DNA of 64,000 nt from UBA11222 sp049323435. Lineage in GTDB: Bacteria > Pseudomonadota > Alphaproteobacteria > UBA11222. A program made the position numbers and the translations under genes. Under the pieces are notes generated by a model that was given only the letters and a program-made list of their open reading frames with translations, did no database searches and was not told the DNA's origin. The stretch is from assembly GCA_049323435.1 (NCBI GenBank), contig JBMOMX010000034.1, positions 1 to 64,000 of the forward strand, read 5' to 3'. Positions 17,198-26,498 of this stretch are shown piece after piece (the stretch's first letter is position 1; each line of letters opens with the position of its first letter).

Positions 17198-17594
17198 CAG
17201 GCGGGCTCCAGGATTGCCGCCAATCATCGGGAAGCGATAGCCATGCGCATCTATTCGCATTGCTCACTGTGAGATCAGGGGGCGGCGGTGCTGGCCCCAA
17301 AATACAGCCGCCCGCGATGCCGGTGAAATTCTTGAAATAATCGTTCGTCCACAGCAAAGTCGTTCCACAGAGGGAGCAGAATTGCCGTTTTTGATTCCCG
17401 GATTCGGGTAGTGCGTATTGCACAAACGGTCCCTCCGCCGGCATTACGTCCTGGTTTTGAAAAAAACAGAACCATACGAATGCAGAACCCGTGCGCCGTT
17501 TGCAGTTATCACAATGACATACCCCGTTGATGACGGGCGCGCCGGTGATGACGACCGAACATGCTTCACAACAACATTTTGCTTTGTAGTTCAT
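17187..17594 (-). CDS. GFA / CENP-V family zinc protein
   Basis: A 135-residue member of the glutathione-dependent formaldehyde-activating enzyme fold. Zinc ligands are visible as Cys9-x2-Cys12, Cys26-x-Cys28-x2-Cys31 and Cys73-x2-Cys76 in the family arrangement (CHCDNCKRRTGSAF, FCSLCGT). Actual formaldehyde activity is not established for most relatives. The internal ATG at 17594 is chosen because the preceding residues are unlike the family. Its 3' end overlaps rodA. Confidence 0.88.
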   Translation of the reverse strand: MNYKAKCCCEACSVVITGAPVINGVCHCDNCKRRTGSAFVWFCFFQNQDVMPAEGPFVQYALPESGNQKRQFCSLCGTTLLWTNDYFKNFTGIAGGCILGPAPPPPDLTVSNANRCAWLSLPDDWRQSWSPPDGA

Positions 17595-17655
17595 TCGCTG
17601 GCGCCTGCTTGTTGAAAGGAACGGGTTTACTTTGGTCCATTCCACAATTTCAGCC

Positions 17656-17744
17656 TGTCACCCCGGATTTATTCCGGGGTCCAAGAGCCACGAGGAAAAG
17701 CCTGAGTATGTGGCCCTGGACCCCGCAACAAGTGCGGGGTGACA
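17656..17744. repeat. MITE/REP-like element, type A copy 1 (10-bp perfect TIRs)
   Basis: An 89-bp element bounded by TGTCACCCCG (17656-17665) and its exact complement CGGGGTGACA (17735-17744). Inside are two hairpins, CCCCGGA-ttta-TTCCGGGG and CCCCGC-aacaagt-GCGGGG, arranged like a BIME. A second 87-bp copy sits at 41078-41164 with the same termini. It lies between the ends of the lpdA and GFA transcription units. Confidence 0.85.
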
Positions 17745-17787
17745 CCGGATTTGGGGCGATTCAATCCAATATCGTCACCCTCAAGTC

Positions 17788-19188
17788 CTAAAAATGGATC
17801 ACCTTGCCATAGGCGTCGAGAACACTTTCATGCATCATCTCGCTTAAGGTGGGGTGCGGGAAGATGGTGTGCATCAGTTCGGCCTCGGTGGTTTCCAGGC
17901 TTTTGGCGACGCAATAGCCCTGGATCAATTCGGTAACTTCCGCGCCGATCATATGCGCGCCCAGCAATTCGCCGGTTTTGGCATCGAAAACAGTTTTCAC
18001 CAGCCCTTCGGTGTCGCCCAGCGCGATGGCCTTGCCATTGCCTGCAAACGGGAAACGGCCGACGCGCACCTCATGGCCCGCGGCAATGGCTGCGGCTTCG
18101 CTCAGGCCGACGCTTGCCACCTGAGGCATACAATAGGTGCAACCCGGAATATTTTTAATATCCAGCGGATGCAGACCTTTGACGCCCGCGATCCGTTCGG
18201 CGCAGATCACGCCCTCATGGCTGGCCTTGTGCGCCAGCCATGGCGGCCCGGCCAGATCACCGATGGCATAGATACCAGGGATACCGGTTTCGCACCATTC
18301 ATTAACCACTACATGGCTTTTTTCAACCTTGACCCCCGCGGCTTCGAGGCCAAGATTTTCCACATTGCCAACAATACCTGTCGCCATGATGACGCGCGCA
18401 ACGGTAAGCGCGTGCATCTTGCCGCCGTCCAGATCCAGGCTGGCGGTAACGGAATCCGCGCCGCGAGTCAGGCTTTTCACGCTGGCGCCGGTATGAATTT
18501 TCATGCCCTGTTTTTCAAACGCCTTGCGGGCCAGCGCGGAAATTTCCGCATCTTCGACCGGCAGCACCCGGTCCAGCATTTCGACCACCGTCACATCTGC
18601 GCCCATGGTGCGGTAGAAACTGGCAAATTCAATGCCGATGGCGCCGGATCCTACTATCAGCAGCGACTGCGGAATGGCGGCAGGAACCATCGCTTCGCGA
18701 TAGGACCAGACCAGTTTGCCATCTGATTCCAGCCCCGGCATCTGGCGCGCGCGTGCGCCGGTGGCCAGGATAATATTTTTTGCAGCCACATCCTGTGTTT
18801 TGCCATTGAAAGTAACAGCGATTTTGCCTTTGCCCGCCAGCATCGCCGCGCCTTCGATCACCGTAACCTTGTTTTTCTTCAATAGATGTTTGACGCCGCC
18901 ATTCAGGCGCGTGGCCACATCGCGGCTGCGCTTGACGATTTTGGCGGCATCGAAACGCACATTGTCCGCCGCCAGGCCAAACGCGTCCAGATGCTGCGCC
19001 AGATGATAGACTTCCGCCGAACGCAACAGCGCCTTCGTGGGAATACAGCCCCAGTTCAGGCAGATGCCGCCCAACTGGTCACGCTCAATCACTGCCACCG
19101 ACAGCCCCAATTGCGCCGCCCTGATCGCCGCTACATAGCCGCCAGGCCCGGAACCGATCACCGCCACATCAAAGGAATTTTCAGCCAT
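17788..19188 (-). CDS. lpdA: Dihydrolipoyl dehydrogenase (E3 of pyruvate dehydrogenase)
   Basis: FAD flavoenzyme that reoxidises dihydrolipoyl groups with NAD+. Its 466 residues are standard. The FAD motif GSGPGG is at 12-17, the redox disulfide Cys43/Cys48 in GGICLNWGCIPTK, the NAD motif GSGAIGIEFASFY is mid-protein, and the C-terminal His-Glu pair is in HTIFPHPTLSEMMHE. It is last in the pdhA-pdhB-pdhC-lpdA operon, 9 bp from pdhC, so it is the PDH-dedicated copy. Confidence 0.96.
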   Translation of the reverse strand: MAENSFDVAVIGSGPGGYVAAIRAAQLGLSVAVIERDQLGGICLNWGCIPTKALLRSAEVYHLAQHLDAFGLAADNVRFDAAKIVKRSRDVATRLNGGVKHLLKKNKVTVIEGAAMLAGKGKIAVTFNGKTQDVAAKNIILATGARARQMPGLESDGKLVWSYREAMVPAAIPQSLLIVGSGAIGIEFASFYRTMGADVTVVEMLDRVLPVEDAEISALARKAFEKQGMKIHTGASVKSLTRGADSVTASLDLDGGKMHALTVARVIMATGIVGNVENLGLEAAGVKVEKSHVVVNEWCETGIPGIYAIGDLAGPPWLAHKASHEGVICAERIAGVKGLHPLDIKNIPGCTYCMPQVASVGLSEAAAIAAGHEVRVGRFPFAGNGKAIALGDTEGLVKTVFDAKTGELLGAHMIGAEVTELIQGYCVAKSLETTEAELMHTIFPHPTLSEMMHESVLDAYGKVIHF

Positions 19189-19197
19189 GCGGCAGCC

Positions 19198-20514
19198 TCA
19201 CAGCAGCATGGTCAGGGGGTTTTCGATAAACCCCTTGAACACATTCAGAAATTGCGCGCCCAGCACGCCATCGACGACACGATGATCGCAGGACAGCGTG
19301 CAGCTCATCTGCGTGGCGATGGCCAGTGCGCCATTGCGCACCACCGGACGCTGCTCGCCCGCGCCAACCGCCAGAATCATGCTGTGCGGCGGATTAATGA
19401 CGGCGGAAAATTCACGGATACCGAACATGCCCAGATTGGAAATGGAAAATGTACCGCCTTCATATTCATACGGCTTCAGCTTGCGCGCGCGCGCGCGTTC
19501 GGCCAGATCGCGCATCGCGTTGGAAATTTCCGCCAGCCCCTTGCCATCGGCATGACGAATGATCGGTGTGATCAGCCCGCCCTCGATAGAAACCGCCACA
19601 CCGATATCGGCATATTTATGTTGCAACAGGCCCGCATCGGTCCAGGACGCATGCGCCTGCGGCACCCGTTTCAACGCCAGCGCGCTGGCGCGAATGATGA
19701 AATCATTGACGCTAAGCTTGTAAGCGCCATCGTCCCTGGGTGCGCGCGCATTCAGTTTTTCACGCATTTCCAGCAGGGCTTCCAGTTCGCAGTCAATCGT
19801 CAGATAGAAATGCGGAATGGTGCTTTTTGACAGGCTCAGACGCCGCGCGATGGTTTTACGCATCGCCGTATGCGGCACGAGATCAAAGGAGCCCTCGGCA
19901 AACAAAGCCAGTTCACTGGCGGCAGGTTTCGCCGTGGCCGCCGCAACTGGCGCAGCCGCCGCCGCGATTACCGCTAAGGGCTGCGCCCCGTCGAGATCAC
20001 TTTTGATGATGCGGCCATGCGGGCCGCTGCCTTTAATGCGCGACAGATCAAGACCCATTTGCGCCGCCAGCCGCCGCGCCAGCGGGCTGGCGATAATCCG
20101 GGCGCCTGATTTTATTCCGTGTACAGATGCCTGTTGCGGGATGGCCGCCTGCGGGGCGGAAGCGGAAGCGGGCGCAGTCATTGGCTTTGCGGCAACCATT
20201 GCAGCAGGAGCAGAAGCCGCAGGCGCAGAAACCGCAGCAGCCGATGAAAAATTCGCCAGCGCCGCTCTGTCCTCGCCCTCTTCCAGCAGCACGGCAATCG
20301 GCGCATTGATCTTGATGGCTTCCTGGCCCTCGCTGACCAGCAGCCTGCCGACAATGCCATCATCAATGGATTCATATTCCATGGTCGCCTTGTCGGTTTC
20401 GATCTCGGCGATAATGTCACCCGCAGCGATTTTGTCGCCCTCTTTGACCAGCCATTTGGCAAGCTTGCCTTCTTCCATGGTCGGCGACAATGCTGGCATG
20501 GTGATGGTGATCAT
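19198..20514 (-). CDS. pdhC: Dihydrolipoamide acetyltransferase (E2 of pyruvate dehydrogenase)
   Basis: Core subunit that transfers acetyl groups to CoA. At 438 residues it has one N-terminal lipoyl domain with the lipoylated Lys42 in DKATMEYES, then an Ala/Pro-rich linker. The peripheral-subunit-binding domain is at about 135-175 (ASPLARRLAAQMGLDL ... GPHGRI). The acyltransferase domain ends with the catalytic SCDHRVVDG motif. The single lipoyl domain here, plus another on E1 beta, is the alphaproteobacterial arrangement. Confidence 0.95.
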   Translation of the reverse strand: MITITMPALSPTMEEGKLAKWLVKEGDKIAAGDIIAEIETDKATMEYESIDDGIVGRLLVSEGQEAIKINAPIAVLLEEGEDRAALANFSSAAAVSAPAASAPAAMVAAKPMTAPASASAPQAAIPQQASVHGIKSGARIIASPLARRLAAQMGLDLSRIKGSGPHGRIIKSDLDGAQPLAVIAAAAAPVAAATAKPAASELALFAEGSFDLVPHTAMRKTIARRLSLSKSTIPHFYLTIDCELEALLEMREKLNARAPRDDGAYKLSVNDFIIRASALALKRVPQAHASWTDAGLLQHKYADIGVAVSIEGGLITPIIRHADGKGLAEISNAMRDLAERARARKLKPYEYEGGTFSISNLGMFGIREFSAVINPPHSMILAVGAGEQRPVVRNGALAIATQMSCTLSCDHRVVDGVLGAQFLNVFKGFIENPLTMLL

Positions 20515-20524
20515 GCGCGCAGCC

Positions 20525-21922
20525 TTATCTGTAACACACGGTTTTCACCGCAGCGGCAATGTCTTCGGGCTGCGGCAAAGCCAGTTTTTCCAGATTGGCG
20601 GCATAGGGCATGGGCACATCCTTGCCGCATACCCGCATGACCGGCGCGTCCAGATCATCAAAGCCATGCTCCATAATGCCGGCGGCGATTTCCGCGCCAA
20701 TGCCGGATTGCGGCCAGCCTTCTTCCACCGTGACACAGCGGTTGGTGCGCCGCACCGAGGCCAGAACCGTTTCCATATCCATGGGGCGCAGTGTGCGCAG
20801 ATCAATCACCTCTGCTTCAATCCCTTCTGCCGCCAATATCTCCGCCGCCTCAAGCGATTTTCCAACGCCAATCGAAAAAGTCACAATGGTCGCATCACGC
20901 CCGGGGCGGATAATATGCGCCTTGCCGATGGGCAGCACAAAATCATCCAGCACCGGCACATCGAAACTGCGGCCATAGAGTTTTTCATTTTCCAGAAACA
21001 CCACAGGATTGGGATTGCGGATCGCGGCCTTCAGCAGCCCCTTTGCCGACGCCGCGTCATAGGGCGCAATCACGATCAGCCCCGGCACATGCGCATACCA
21101 GGCGGCATAACATTGCGAATGCTGCGCCGCCACCCGCGCCGCAGCCCCGTTGGGGCCGCGAAACACGATCGGCGAACCAAGCTGGCCGCCTGACATGTAC
21201 AAAGTCTTGGCGGCGGAATTCAGCACATGGTCTATCGCCTGCATCGCGAAATTAAAGGTCATGAATTCAACAATGGGGCGCAAGCCAGCCAGTGCCGCTC
21301 CGACGCCGATACCTGCAAAGCCATGTTCCGTGATCGGCGTATCCACTACCCGCCTGGGGCCAAATTCGGCCAGAAGCCCCTGGCTGACCTTGTAGGCGCC
21401 TTCATATTGCGCCACTTCCTCGCCCATTAAAAACACCGCATCATCGCGGCGCATTTCTTCCGCCATCGCATCGCGCAGCGCCTCGCGCACTGTCAGACTG
21501 ACAAATTTTGTGCCTGCGGGAACCTCTGGCGCGGCGGCCGCAGCAGGTGTTGCCATAGGCTTTGCCATCGGTGTTGCCATTGGTTTTTTCATGACCGGTT
21601 CTGTTTTGGGGGATGCCGCCACGGCAGCGGGCGCCGGGGGTGCGGGGGCGGAAAACCCATCCATCGCCGCCGCCGTTTCACCTTCTTCCAAAATCAGGGC
21701 TATCGGGCTGTTGATCTTGATGCCTTCGGTGCCGTCCGGAACCAGCAGACGGCCCACAATTCCGTCATCCACAGATTCATATTCCATGGTGGCTTTGTCG
21801 GTTTCGATCTCCGCGATGATGTCGCCGGACTGAATCCTGGCGCCTTCGCTGACCAGCCATTTGACAAGCTTGCCTTCCTCCATCGTGGGCGACAAAGCAG
21901 GCATTAACAACTGGATGGGCAT
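20525..21922 (-). CDS. pdhB: Pyruvate dehydrogenase E1 beta with N-terminal lipoyl domain
   Basis: E1 beta of the heterotetrameric alphaproteobacterial complex. Residues 1-80 are a lipoyl domain (Lys43 in DKATMEYES). A ~60-residue Ala/Pro/Met linker follows with the short repeat KPMATPMAKPMATP, then the transketolase-like E1 beta fold from about residue 140 (FVSLTVREALRDAMAEEM through VEEGWPQSGIGAEI). With 465 residues it matches the lipoyl-fused class. The lipoyl domain is nearly identical in the motif region to that of the neighbouring E2, suggesting domain copying within the operon. Confidence 0.95.
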   Translation of the reverse strand: MPIQLLMPALSPTMEEGKLVKWLVSEGARIQSGDIIAEIETDKATMEYESVDDGIVGRLLVPDGTEGIKINSPIALILEEGETAAAMDGFSAPAPPAPAAVAASPKTEPVMKKPMATPMAKPMATPAAAAAPEVPAGTKFVSLTVREALRDAMAEEMRRDDAVFLMGEEVAQYEGAYKVSQGLLAEFGPRRVVDTPITEHGFAGIGVGAALAGLRPIVEFMTFNFAMQAIDHVLNSAAKTLYMSGGQLGSPIVFRGPNGAAARVAAQHSQCYAAWYAHVPGLIVIAPYDAASAKGLLKAAIRNPNPVVFLENEKLYGRSFDVPVLDDFVLPIGKAHIIRPGRDATIVTFSIGVGKSLEAAEILAAEGIEAEVIDLRTLRPMDMETVLASVRRTNRCVTVEEGWPQSGIGAEIAAGIMEHGFDDLDAPVMRVCGKDVPMPYAANLEKLALPQPEDIAAAVKTVCYR

Positions 21923-21939
21923 ACTGTGTTCGCTCCGTT

Positions 21940-22983
21940 TCAGCGCAATATATCGGTATATAATTCCGCCGGATCGGGTTCAGGGCTGGCCTGGGCAAAT
22001 TCCACCGCCTCGGCCACAATGGCTTTGACCTCGCGGTCGATTTCTTTCAGTGCGGCCTCGTCAATCAGGCCCTCGGCCAGCAAACGGGCACGCGCGCGAT
22101 CAATCGGATCCTGTTCGGCGCGCACTTTCTGCACTTCTTCGGCAGTGCGGTATTTGGCCGGGTCGGACATGGAATGCCCGCGATAGCGGTAGGTCATCAT
22201 TTCCAGAATGATCGGCCCCTTGCCAGAGCGGCAATGTTCCAGCGCGTCAAATGCGGCGTCGCGCACCGCCAGCACATCCATGCCATCCACCTTGCGCCCC
22301 GGAATGGCGAAGCTTTCGCCGCGCCGGTGCAGATCGGGCATTGCGCTGGAGCGCTCAATCGACGTGCCCATGGCATAGTGATTATTCTCGATCACATAGA
22401 TGACCGGCAGCCGCCACAACTCGGCCATATTGAAGCTTTCATAGACCTGGCCCTGATTGCTGGCGCCATCGCCGAAAAAGGCCATCGTAACCGCACCATT
22501 GCCGCGATAGGCATTGGCAAAGGCAAGACCGGTTCCCAGGCTGACCTGCGCCCCGACAATGCCGTGCCCGCCATAGAAATTCTTCTCGATACTGAACATA
22601 TGCATCGAGCCGCCCTTGCCTTTGGACAGGCCCCCGGCGCGGCCGGTCAGTTCCGCCATCACCCCTTTCGGGTCCAGACCCATGACCAGCATATGGCCAT
22701 GATCGCGATAGCCGGTAATCATCTGATCGCCCTCTTTGGAAGCCGCCTGCATGCCGACGACCACTGCTTCCTGGCCGATATAGAGATGACAGAAGCCGCC
22801 GATCAGGCCCATGCCGTACATCTGGCCGGCCCGTTCCTCAAACCGGCGGATGAGCAGCATTTCCCGATACAGGCGCGGCAGGATTTCCAGTCCGGACTGT
22901 GGCTGGGCCTGTTTCGGCGTGGCCCTGTTGGGCTTGTTGGGCGGCGCGGCGGCCATACTGGACTCATGCTCCTTCAAAATCAT
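21940..22983 (-). CDS. pdhA: Pyruvate dehydrogenase E1 alpha
   Basis: ThDP-dependent E1 alpha, first gene of the operon. Its 347 residues include the ThDP motif starting GDGASNQGQVYESF and ending IENNHYAMGT, and the conserved YRGHSMSDPAKYR phosphorylation-loop region. The N-terminal ~30 residues are a Pro/Lys/Gln-rich extension common in this class. An in-frame ATG at 22956 preceded by AAGGAG is an alternative start. It probably heads a four-gene transcript; the 66-bp gap to ftsB shows no clear operator. Confidence 0.94.
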   Translation of the reverse strand: MILKEHESSMAAAPPNKPNRATPKQAQPQSGLEILPRLYREMLLIRRFEERAGQMYGMGLIGGFCHLYIGQEAVVVGMQAASKEGDQMITGYRDHGHMLVMGLDPKGVMAELTGRAGGLSKGKGGSMHMFSIEKNFYGGHGIVGAQVSLGTGLAFANAYRGNGAVTMAFFGDGASNQGQVYESFNMAELWRLPVIYVIENNHYAMGTSIERSSAMPDLHRRGESFAIPGRKVDGMDVLAVRDAAFDALEHCRSGKGPIILEMMTYRYRGHSMSDPAKYRTAEEVQKVRAEQDPIDRARARLLAEGLIDEAALKEIDREVKAIVAEAVEFAQASPEPDPAELYTDILR

Positions 22984-23049
22984 CCATGCAGGAGATTACT
23001 AATTGCCAGATTATCAATAAATCATTGAAATGACAGATTAATTAAAAAA

Positions 23050-23391
23050 TCATTCGGGTTCGGCTGCTTCCTCGGGTAACTGGTCCAGATAAATCACCCG
23101 GTCATTCGGATGCGCAAAGCCCAGCACGTCGCGCGCGCGTTCTTCCAGCAGGTCCGGATCCAGGCTTTGCGACCGCATCAGAGATACCCGGTGTTCCAGC
23201 ATTTCGCGCTGGCGCACCGTCTGATCATATTCGCCTTTCAGCGTGTCAATATACTGGCCATAGCGGAAATAGGTGATCAGGCCACGGTCCCCCTGAATGG
23301 CGTGATAGCCAAAATAGACCACCGCGCAAGCGCAAAGCGCCGGCACGGCGGCATGACGCAATCTCCGGCGCATTTCATGACGCAAATCCAT
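23050..23391 (-). CDS. ftsB: Septum formation initiator FtsB/DivIC-like protein
   Basis: A small bitopic divisome protein of 113 residues. It has a basic cytoplasmic start (RHEMRRRLRH), one membrane helix at about 14-32, a periplasmic coiled coil from about 45 to 75 (LKGEYDQTVRQREMLEHRVSLM), and the family motif LDPDLLEERARDVLGFAHPNDRVIYL. It would scaffold FtsL/FtsQ. Its place just upstream of pdhA is a recurrent alphaproteobacterial neighbourhood; the usual eno gene is missing here. Confidence 0.9.
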   Translation of the reverse strand: MDLRHEMRRRLRHAAVPALCACAVVYFGYHAIQGDRGLITYFRYGQYIDTLKGEYDQTVRQREMLEHRVSLMRSQSLDPDLLEERARDVLGFAHPNDRVIYLDQLPEEAAEPE

Positions 23392-23489
23392 ATTTCAACA
23401 GAATCACACTTTTGCGGCCCCGGTCAAGCGGGTGCTGCAAGCTATTTTTACATGCTATAATCACCCTGCCGGGATTAAGGAGCCGCATC

Positions 23490-24413
23490 ATGGCTTTTCA
23501 GACACATATGTCAGTCACTTTATCAAAACTTCTGGAAACCATTCCGGATGCGGTGAAGGCGCGGGTGCAGGCGCAGCCGATGCAGGATAATGACGGTATA
23601 AAAACTGATGAATTGACAGAGATTTACCTGCCTTTGGCGTCCCTGATACACGCCCGGGTTCAGGCACAACAGGCCGTAAGAGAGCAAATGGCGGCTGCGC
23701 TTGGCGTTGCGCCTGTCCACCCCCCCTTTCTTATCGGTATGGCGGGCAGCGTCGCTGTGGGCAAGAGCACCGCCGCGCAGCTGATGCAGCGCGCGCTGGC
23801 CTCCTGGCCGCAGCATCCCGATGTTGCTCTGGTCACCAGCGACGGGTTTCTGTTTGCGAATGCCGAGCTGGAACGCCGCGGCATACTGGATCGCAAGGGT
23901 TTTCCGGAGAGCTTTGACACCGAACAGCTGGCCGCTTTCCTGTACCGGCTCAAATCCGGTGAAAGCGGGGTAACGGCGCCGCTTTATTCCCATGTCACCT
24001 ATGATATTGAGACCGGCAGGCAGATGGTGCTGCACGCGCCCCAGATTGTCATTATCGAGGGGATCAATGTCCTGCAACCGCAGCCGTCAAATGCCGCAAA
24101 AGACCATTCCATCGCCTCGGATTTCCTTGATTTCGCCATTTATGTGCATGCTGACGAAAGCCTGATCAGGCAATGGTATCAAACCCGCTTTCTGGCGCTG
24201 ACGGACGCAGCGGCGCAGGACCCGGCATCGTTTTACGCCCGTTTCGTTGCGTTAACCCCCGAACAGCGTCTGGCCATGATAGAGTTTGTCTGGTCCAGCA
24301 TTAACGGCAAAAATCTGGCCAGCCACATTCTTCCCACAAGGAAGCGCGCCGATCTGATCCTGCATAAGGGGCCGGACCACAAGATCACGCATTTCGAGTT
24401 GCGAAACCGCTAG
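23490..24413 (+). CDS. coaA: Type I pantothenate kinase
   Basis: Phosphorylates pantothenate, the first and controlling step of CoA synthesis. It has 307 residues. The P-loop is GSVAVGKST at 86-94, followed by LVTSDGFLFANAELERRG and the late family block LTPEQRLAMIEFVWSSINGKNL. The start is fixed by AAGGAG seven bases before ATG at 23490. It stands alone, transcribed away from ftsB. CoA feedback is a family property and not visible here. Confidence 0.93.
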   Translation: MAFQTHMSVTLSKLLETIPDAVKARVQAQPMQDNDGIKTDELTEIYLPLASLIHARVQAQQAVREQMAAALGVAPVHPPFLIGMAGSVAVGKSTAAQLMQRALASWPQHPDVALVTSDGFLFANAELERRGILDRKGFPESFDTEQLAAFLYRLKSGESGVTAPLYSHVTYDIETGRQMVLHAPQIVIIEGINVLQPQPSNAAKDHSIASDFLDFAIYVHADESLIRQWYQTRFLALTDAAAQDPASFYARFVALTPEQRLAMIEFVWSSINGKNLASHILPTRKRADLILHKGPDHKITHFELRNR

Positions 24414-24462
24414 CGCTTGATGCCCATCTGCCCTGGTTAATGCGGCATAAATCCAAACAACC

Positions 24463-24477
24463 TGTTGATTATCAACA
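24463..24477. promoter_or_regulatory. Perfect 15-bp palindrome upstream of the GGDEF-EAL gene
   Basis: TGTTGAT-T-ATCAACA is an uninterrupted dyad in the 210-bp gap between coaA and the GGDEF-EAL gene, about 147 bp before the latter's start. Its length and symmetry suit a dimeric repressor or activator site. No matching regulator gene is nearby, so this is an unassigned candidate operator; a weak transcript hairpin is the alternative. Confidence 0.4.
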
Positions 24478-24623
24478 AAGTTTCTGTTTCTGGCGCTGGC
24501 CGGCACATTAACGAAATATTGCCGTTTCTGAATTAGCATCCAGAACAGTTCAACAGGGGCTGGAATAAATAATCAGGGGCGCCAGGCAATATTCTGGTTA
24601 TGGCACCGCTTCAGGAGTTGTCA

Positions 24624-26498
24624 GTGAGTTTGGGGAATAGCAATTCTGACAGACTGGGACCGGAACTGGCTATCGCGGCGAAGCTTGTCGCGGGGTCGGG
24701 GGATTTTGCCTGTCTTTGTCTTGCCGGTCAGATCATTCTGCTGAATGAACCGGCGCTGCGTCTTCTCGGAAGTGAAACCGGGCGGGGCGGTATGCGCGCG
24801 GGCGATCTCAATGGCAGGCATTTCAGCACATTGGTGCATGAGGCCGATAACTGGACCCTGCAATCCTGGTGGTGCAAGACCGCCGCCAGCGCCACGCCTG
24901 ATCTTGGCGCACGCAGACATTGCCGCCTGGGAAGTCCTGAAACAGGTTGGGCCAATTTCGAGTTGACCTGCGCCTATCATTGGGTGGGGGATCGCCAGTA
25001 TGAAATTATTTTTGGCCGCAATACCGCATCCCAGGGCGGTGCGCCCGCAAAACCGGCTGCCGGAAATAATATAAATCCCAGGGCGGAAGTGCTGAAAAAT
25101 GCCGCGGTACTGCGCCGCGAACGGGTAAAGCGCAAATGGGCCGAGCGTAATGTCCGGCGTCTGGCCTATCAGGATCATCTTACCGGACTGATCAATCGCG
25201 CCTATTTCCAGATACGCCTGAAAAATACCCTGCGCCATGCCGAAAGCTTTAACCGCCAGGTTATCCTGCTGGTGCTTAATATTGATCATTTCAACGAGAT
25301 CAATGACCGGATCGGCTCCGGCATAGGAGACCTGGTATTGCGTCAGGCCGGTCAGCGCATCAGGCATTGCATGCGCGCAACCGATACTGTCGCGCGCCTT
25401 GGCGGGGACGAGTTTGCCGTTCTGGTCAGCAATTCAAAAGCCCCGGAAATTGTGGAAGGCCTGGCGCAAAAACTAATTGCCACGATTGCTGAACCCTTCG
25501 AAATTGAGGGGCACTCGCTGAACATCAGCTGTTCCATCGGCGCCACGCTGTTTCCCGCAGATGCGCAAAATGCGGAAACCATGCAGAAGAATGCGCAAAC
25601 GGCGCTTGCCCGCGCCAAACAGTCCGGCACGGGCCTTTATCAGATTTTTGACGCAGCGATGAACGAGCAGGTCAGACTGCGCCGGCAGATCGAGGATGAA
25701 TTATCCGCGGCGATTTCCAGTAATCAGCTTGTCGTGCATTATCAGCCGCAGGTTGACATCAATAGCGGCGAGGTTCTCGGTGTGGAGGCGCTGGTACGCT
25801 GGCAGCATCCCGAACGCGGCATGATCCCGCCAGCCTTGTTCGTGCCAATTGCGGAAGCCTCCGGTCTTATTCTGCCCATGACGGAATGGGTCATGCATGC
25901 GGCCTGCGCCGGGCTGAAACGCTGCCTGGATATCGGCATTGATATTGAGCGGGTGTCCGTCAATCTGTCCGCAAACCTGCTGCATAATGATGATCTGATC
26001 GGCATGATCAACCGTATACTGAAAGAAACCGGGTTACCCCCCAAACGGCTGGAGGTGGAAATCACTGAAAGCATGGTCATGGAAGATATCGAAAAATCCA
26101 GCAAGACGCTGAACTCGCTTTATCTGCTTGGAGTCAGCCTGGCGCTGGATGATTTCGGCACCGGCTATTCGTCGCTGACCTATCTGCGCCAGTTTCCGCT
26201 CAGCACGCTCAAGATTGACCGTTCCTTTATTACCGAAATGTCGGCAAATGCCGAAGACATCGCCATTGTGCGCGCTGTGATCGCCCTTGCGCATAGTCTG
26301 CATCTGCGGGTCATCGCCGAGGGTGTGGAAGAAAAAGCCCAGTTGCAGATACTCAAACAGGAAAAATGCGATCAGGTGCAGGGCTATTATTACAGCCGCC
26401 CGCTGCCGCTTGACGGGTTGATCAGCTGGTGTGCCGCCCGCAAGATTGCACAGCTGGAACAAACAGCTGACGGCCAGGAAATCCGCTCCGCCGGTTAG
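24624..26498 (+). CDS. Cyclic-di-GMP protein with tandem GGDEF and EAL domains
   Basis: A 624-residue cytoplasmic signalling protein. An N-terminal ~150-residue PAS-like sensor is followed by a GGDEF domain with intact RLGGDEF (GGDEF at 260-264). The EAL domain has EAL at 388-390, EITESMVMED and DDFGTGYSS, so both synthase and phosphodiesterase motifs are preserved. GTG at 24624 is chosen because AGGAG lies six bases upstream; an ATG eight codons earlier lacks one. No membrane helix is seen. Net direction of c-di-GMP turnover cannot be told from sequence. Confidence 0.92.
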   Translation: MSLGNSNSDRLGPELAIAAKLVAGSGDFACLCLAGQIILLNEPALRLLGSETGRGGMRAGDLNGRHFSTLVHEADNWTLQSWWCKTAASATPDLGARRHCRLGSPETGWANFELTCAYHWVGDRQYEIIFGRNTASQGGAPAKPAAGNNINPRAEVLKNAAVLRRERVKRKWAERNVRRLAYQDHLTGLINRAYFQIRLKNTLRHAESFNRQVILLVLNIDHFNEINDRIGSGIGDLVLRQAGQRIRHCMRATDTVARLGGDEFAVLVSNSKAPEIVEGLAQKLIATIAEPFEIEGHSLNISCSIGATLFPADAQNAETMQKNAQTALARAKQSGTGLYQIFDAAMNEQVRLRRQIEDELSAAISSNQLVVHYQPQVDINSGEVLGVEALVRWQHPERGMIPPALFVPIAEASGLILPMTEWVMHAACAGLKRCLDIGIDIERVSVNLSANLLHNDDLIGMINRILKETGLPPKRLEVEITESMVMEDIEKSSKTLNSLYLLGVSLALDDFGTGYSSLTYLRQFPLSTLKIDRSFITEMSANAEDIAIVRAVIALAHSLHLRVIAEGVEEKAQLQILKQEKCDQVQGYYYSRPLPLDGLISWCAARKIAQLEQTADGQEIRSAG

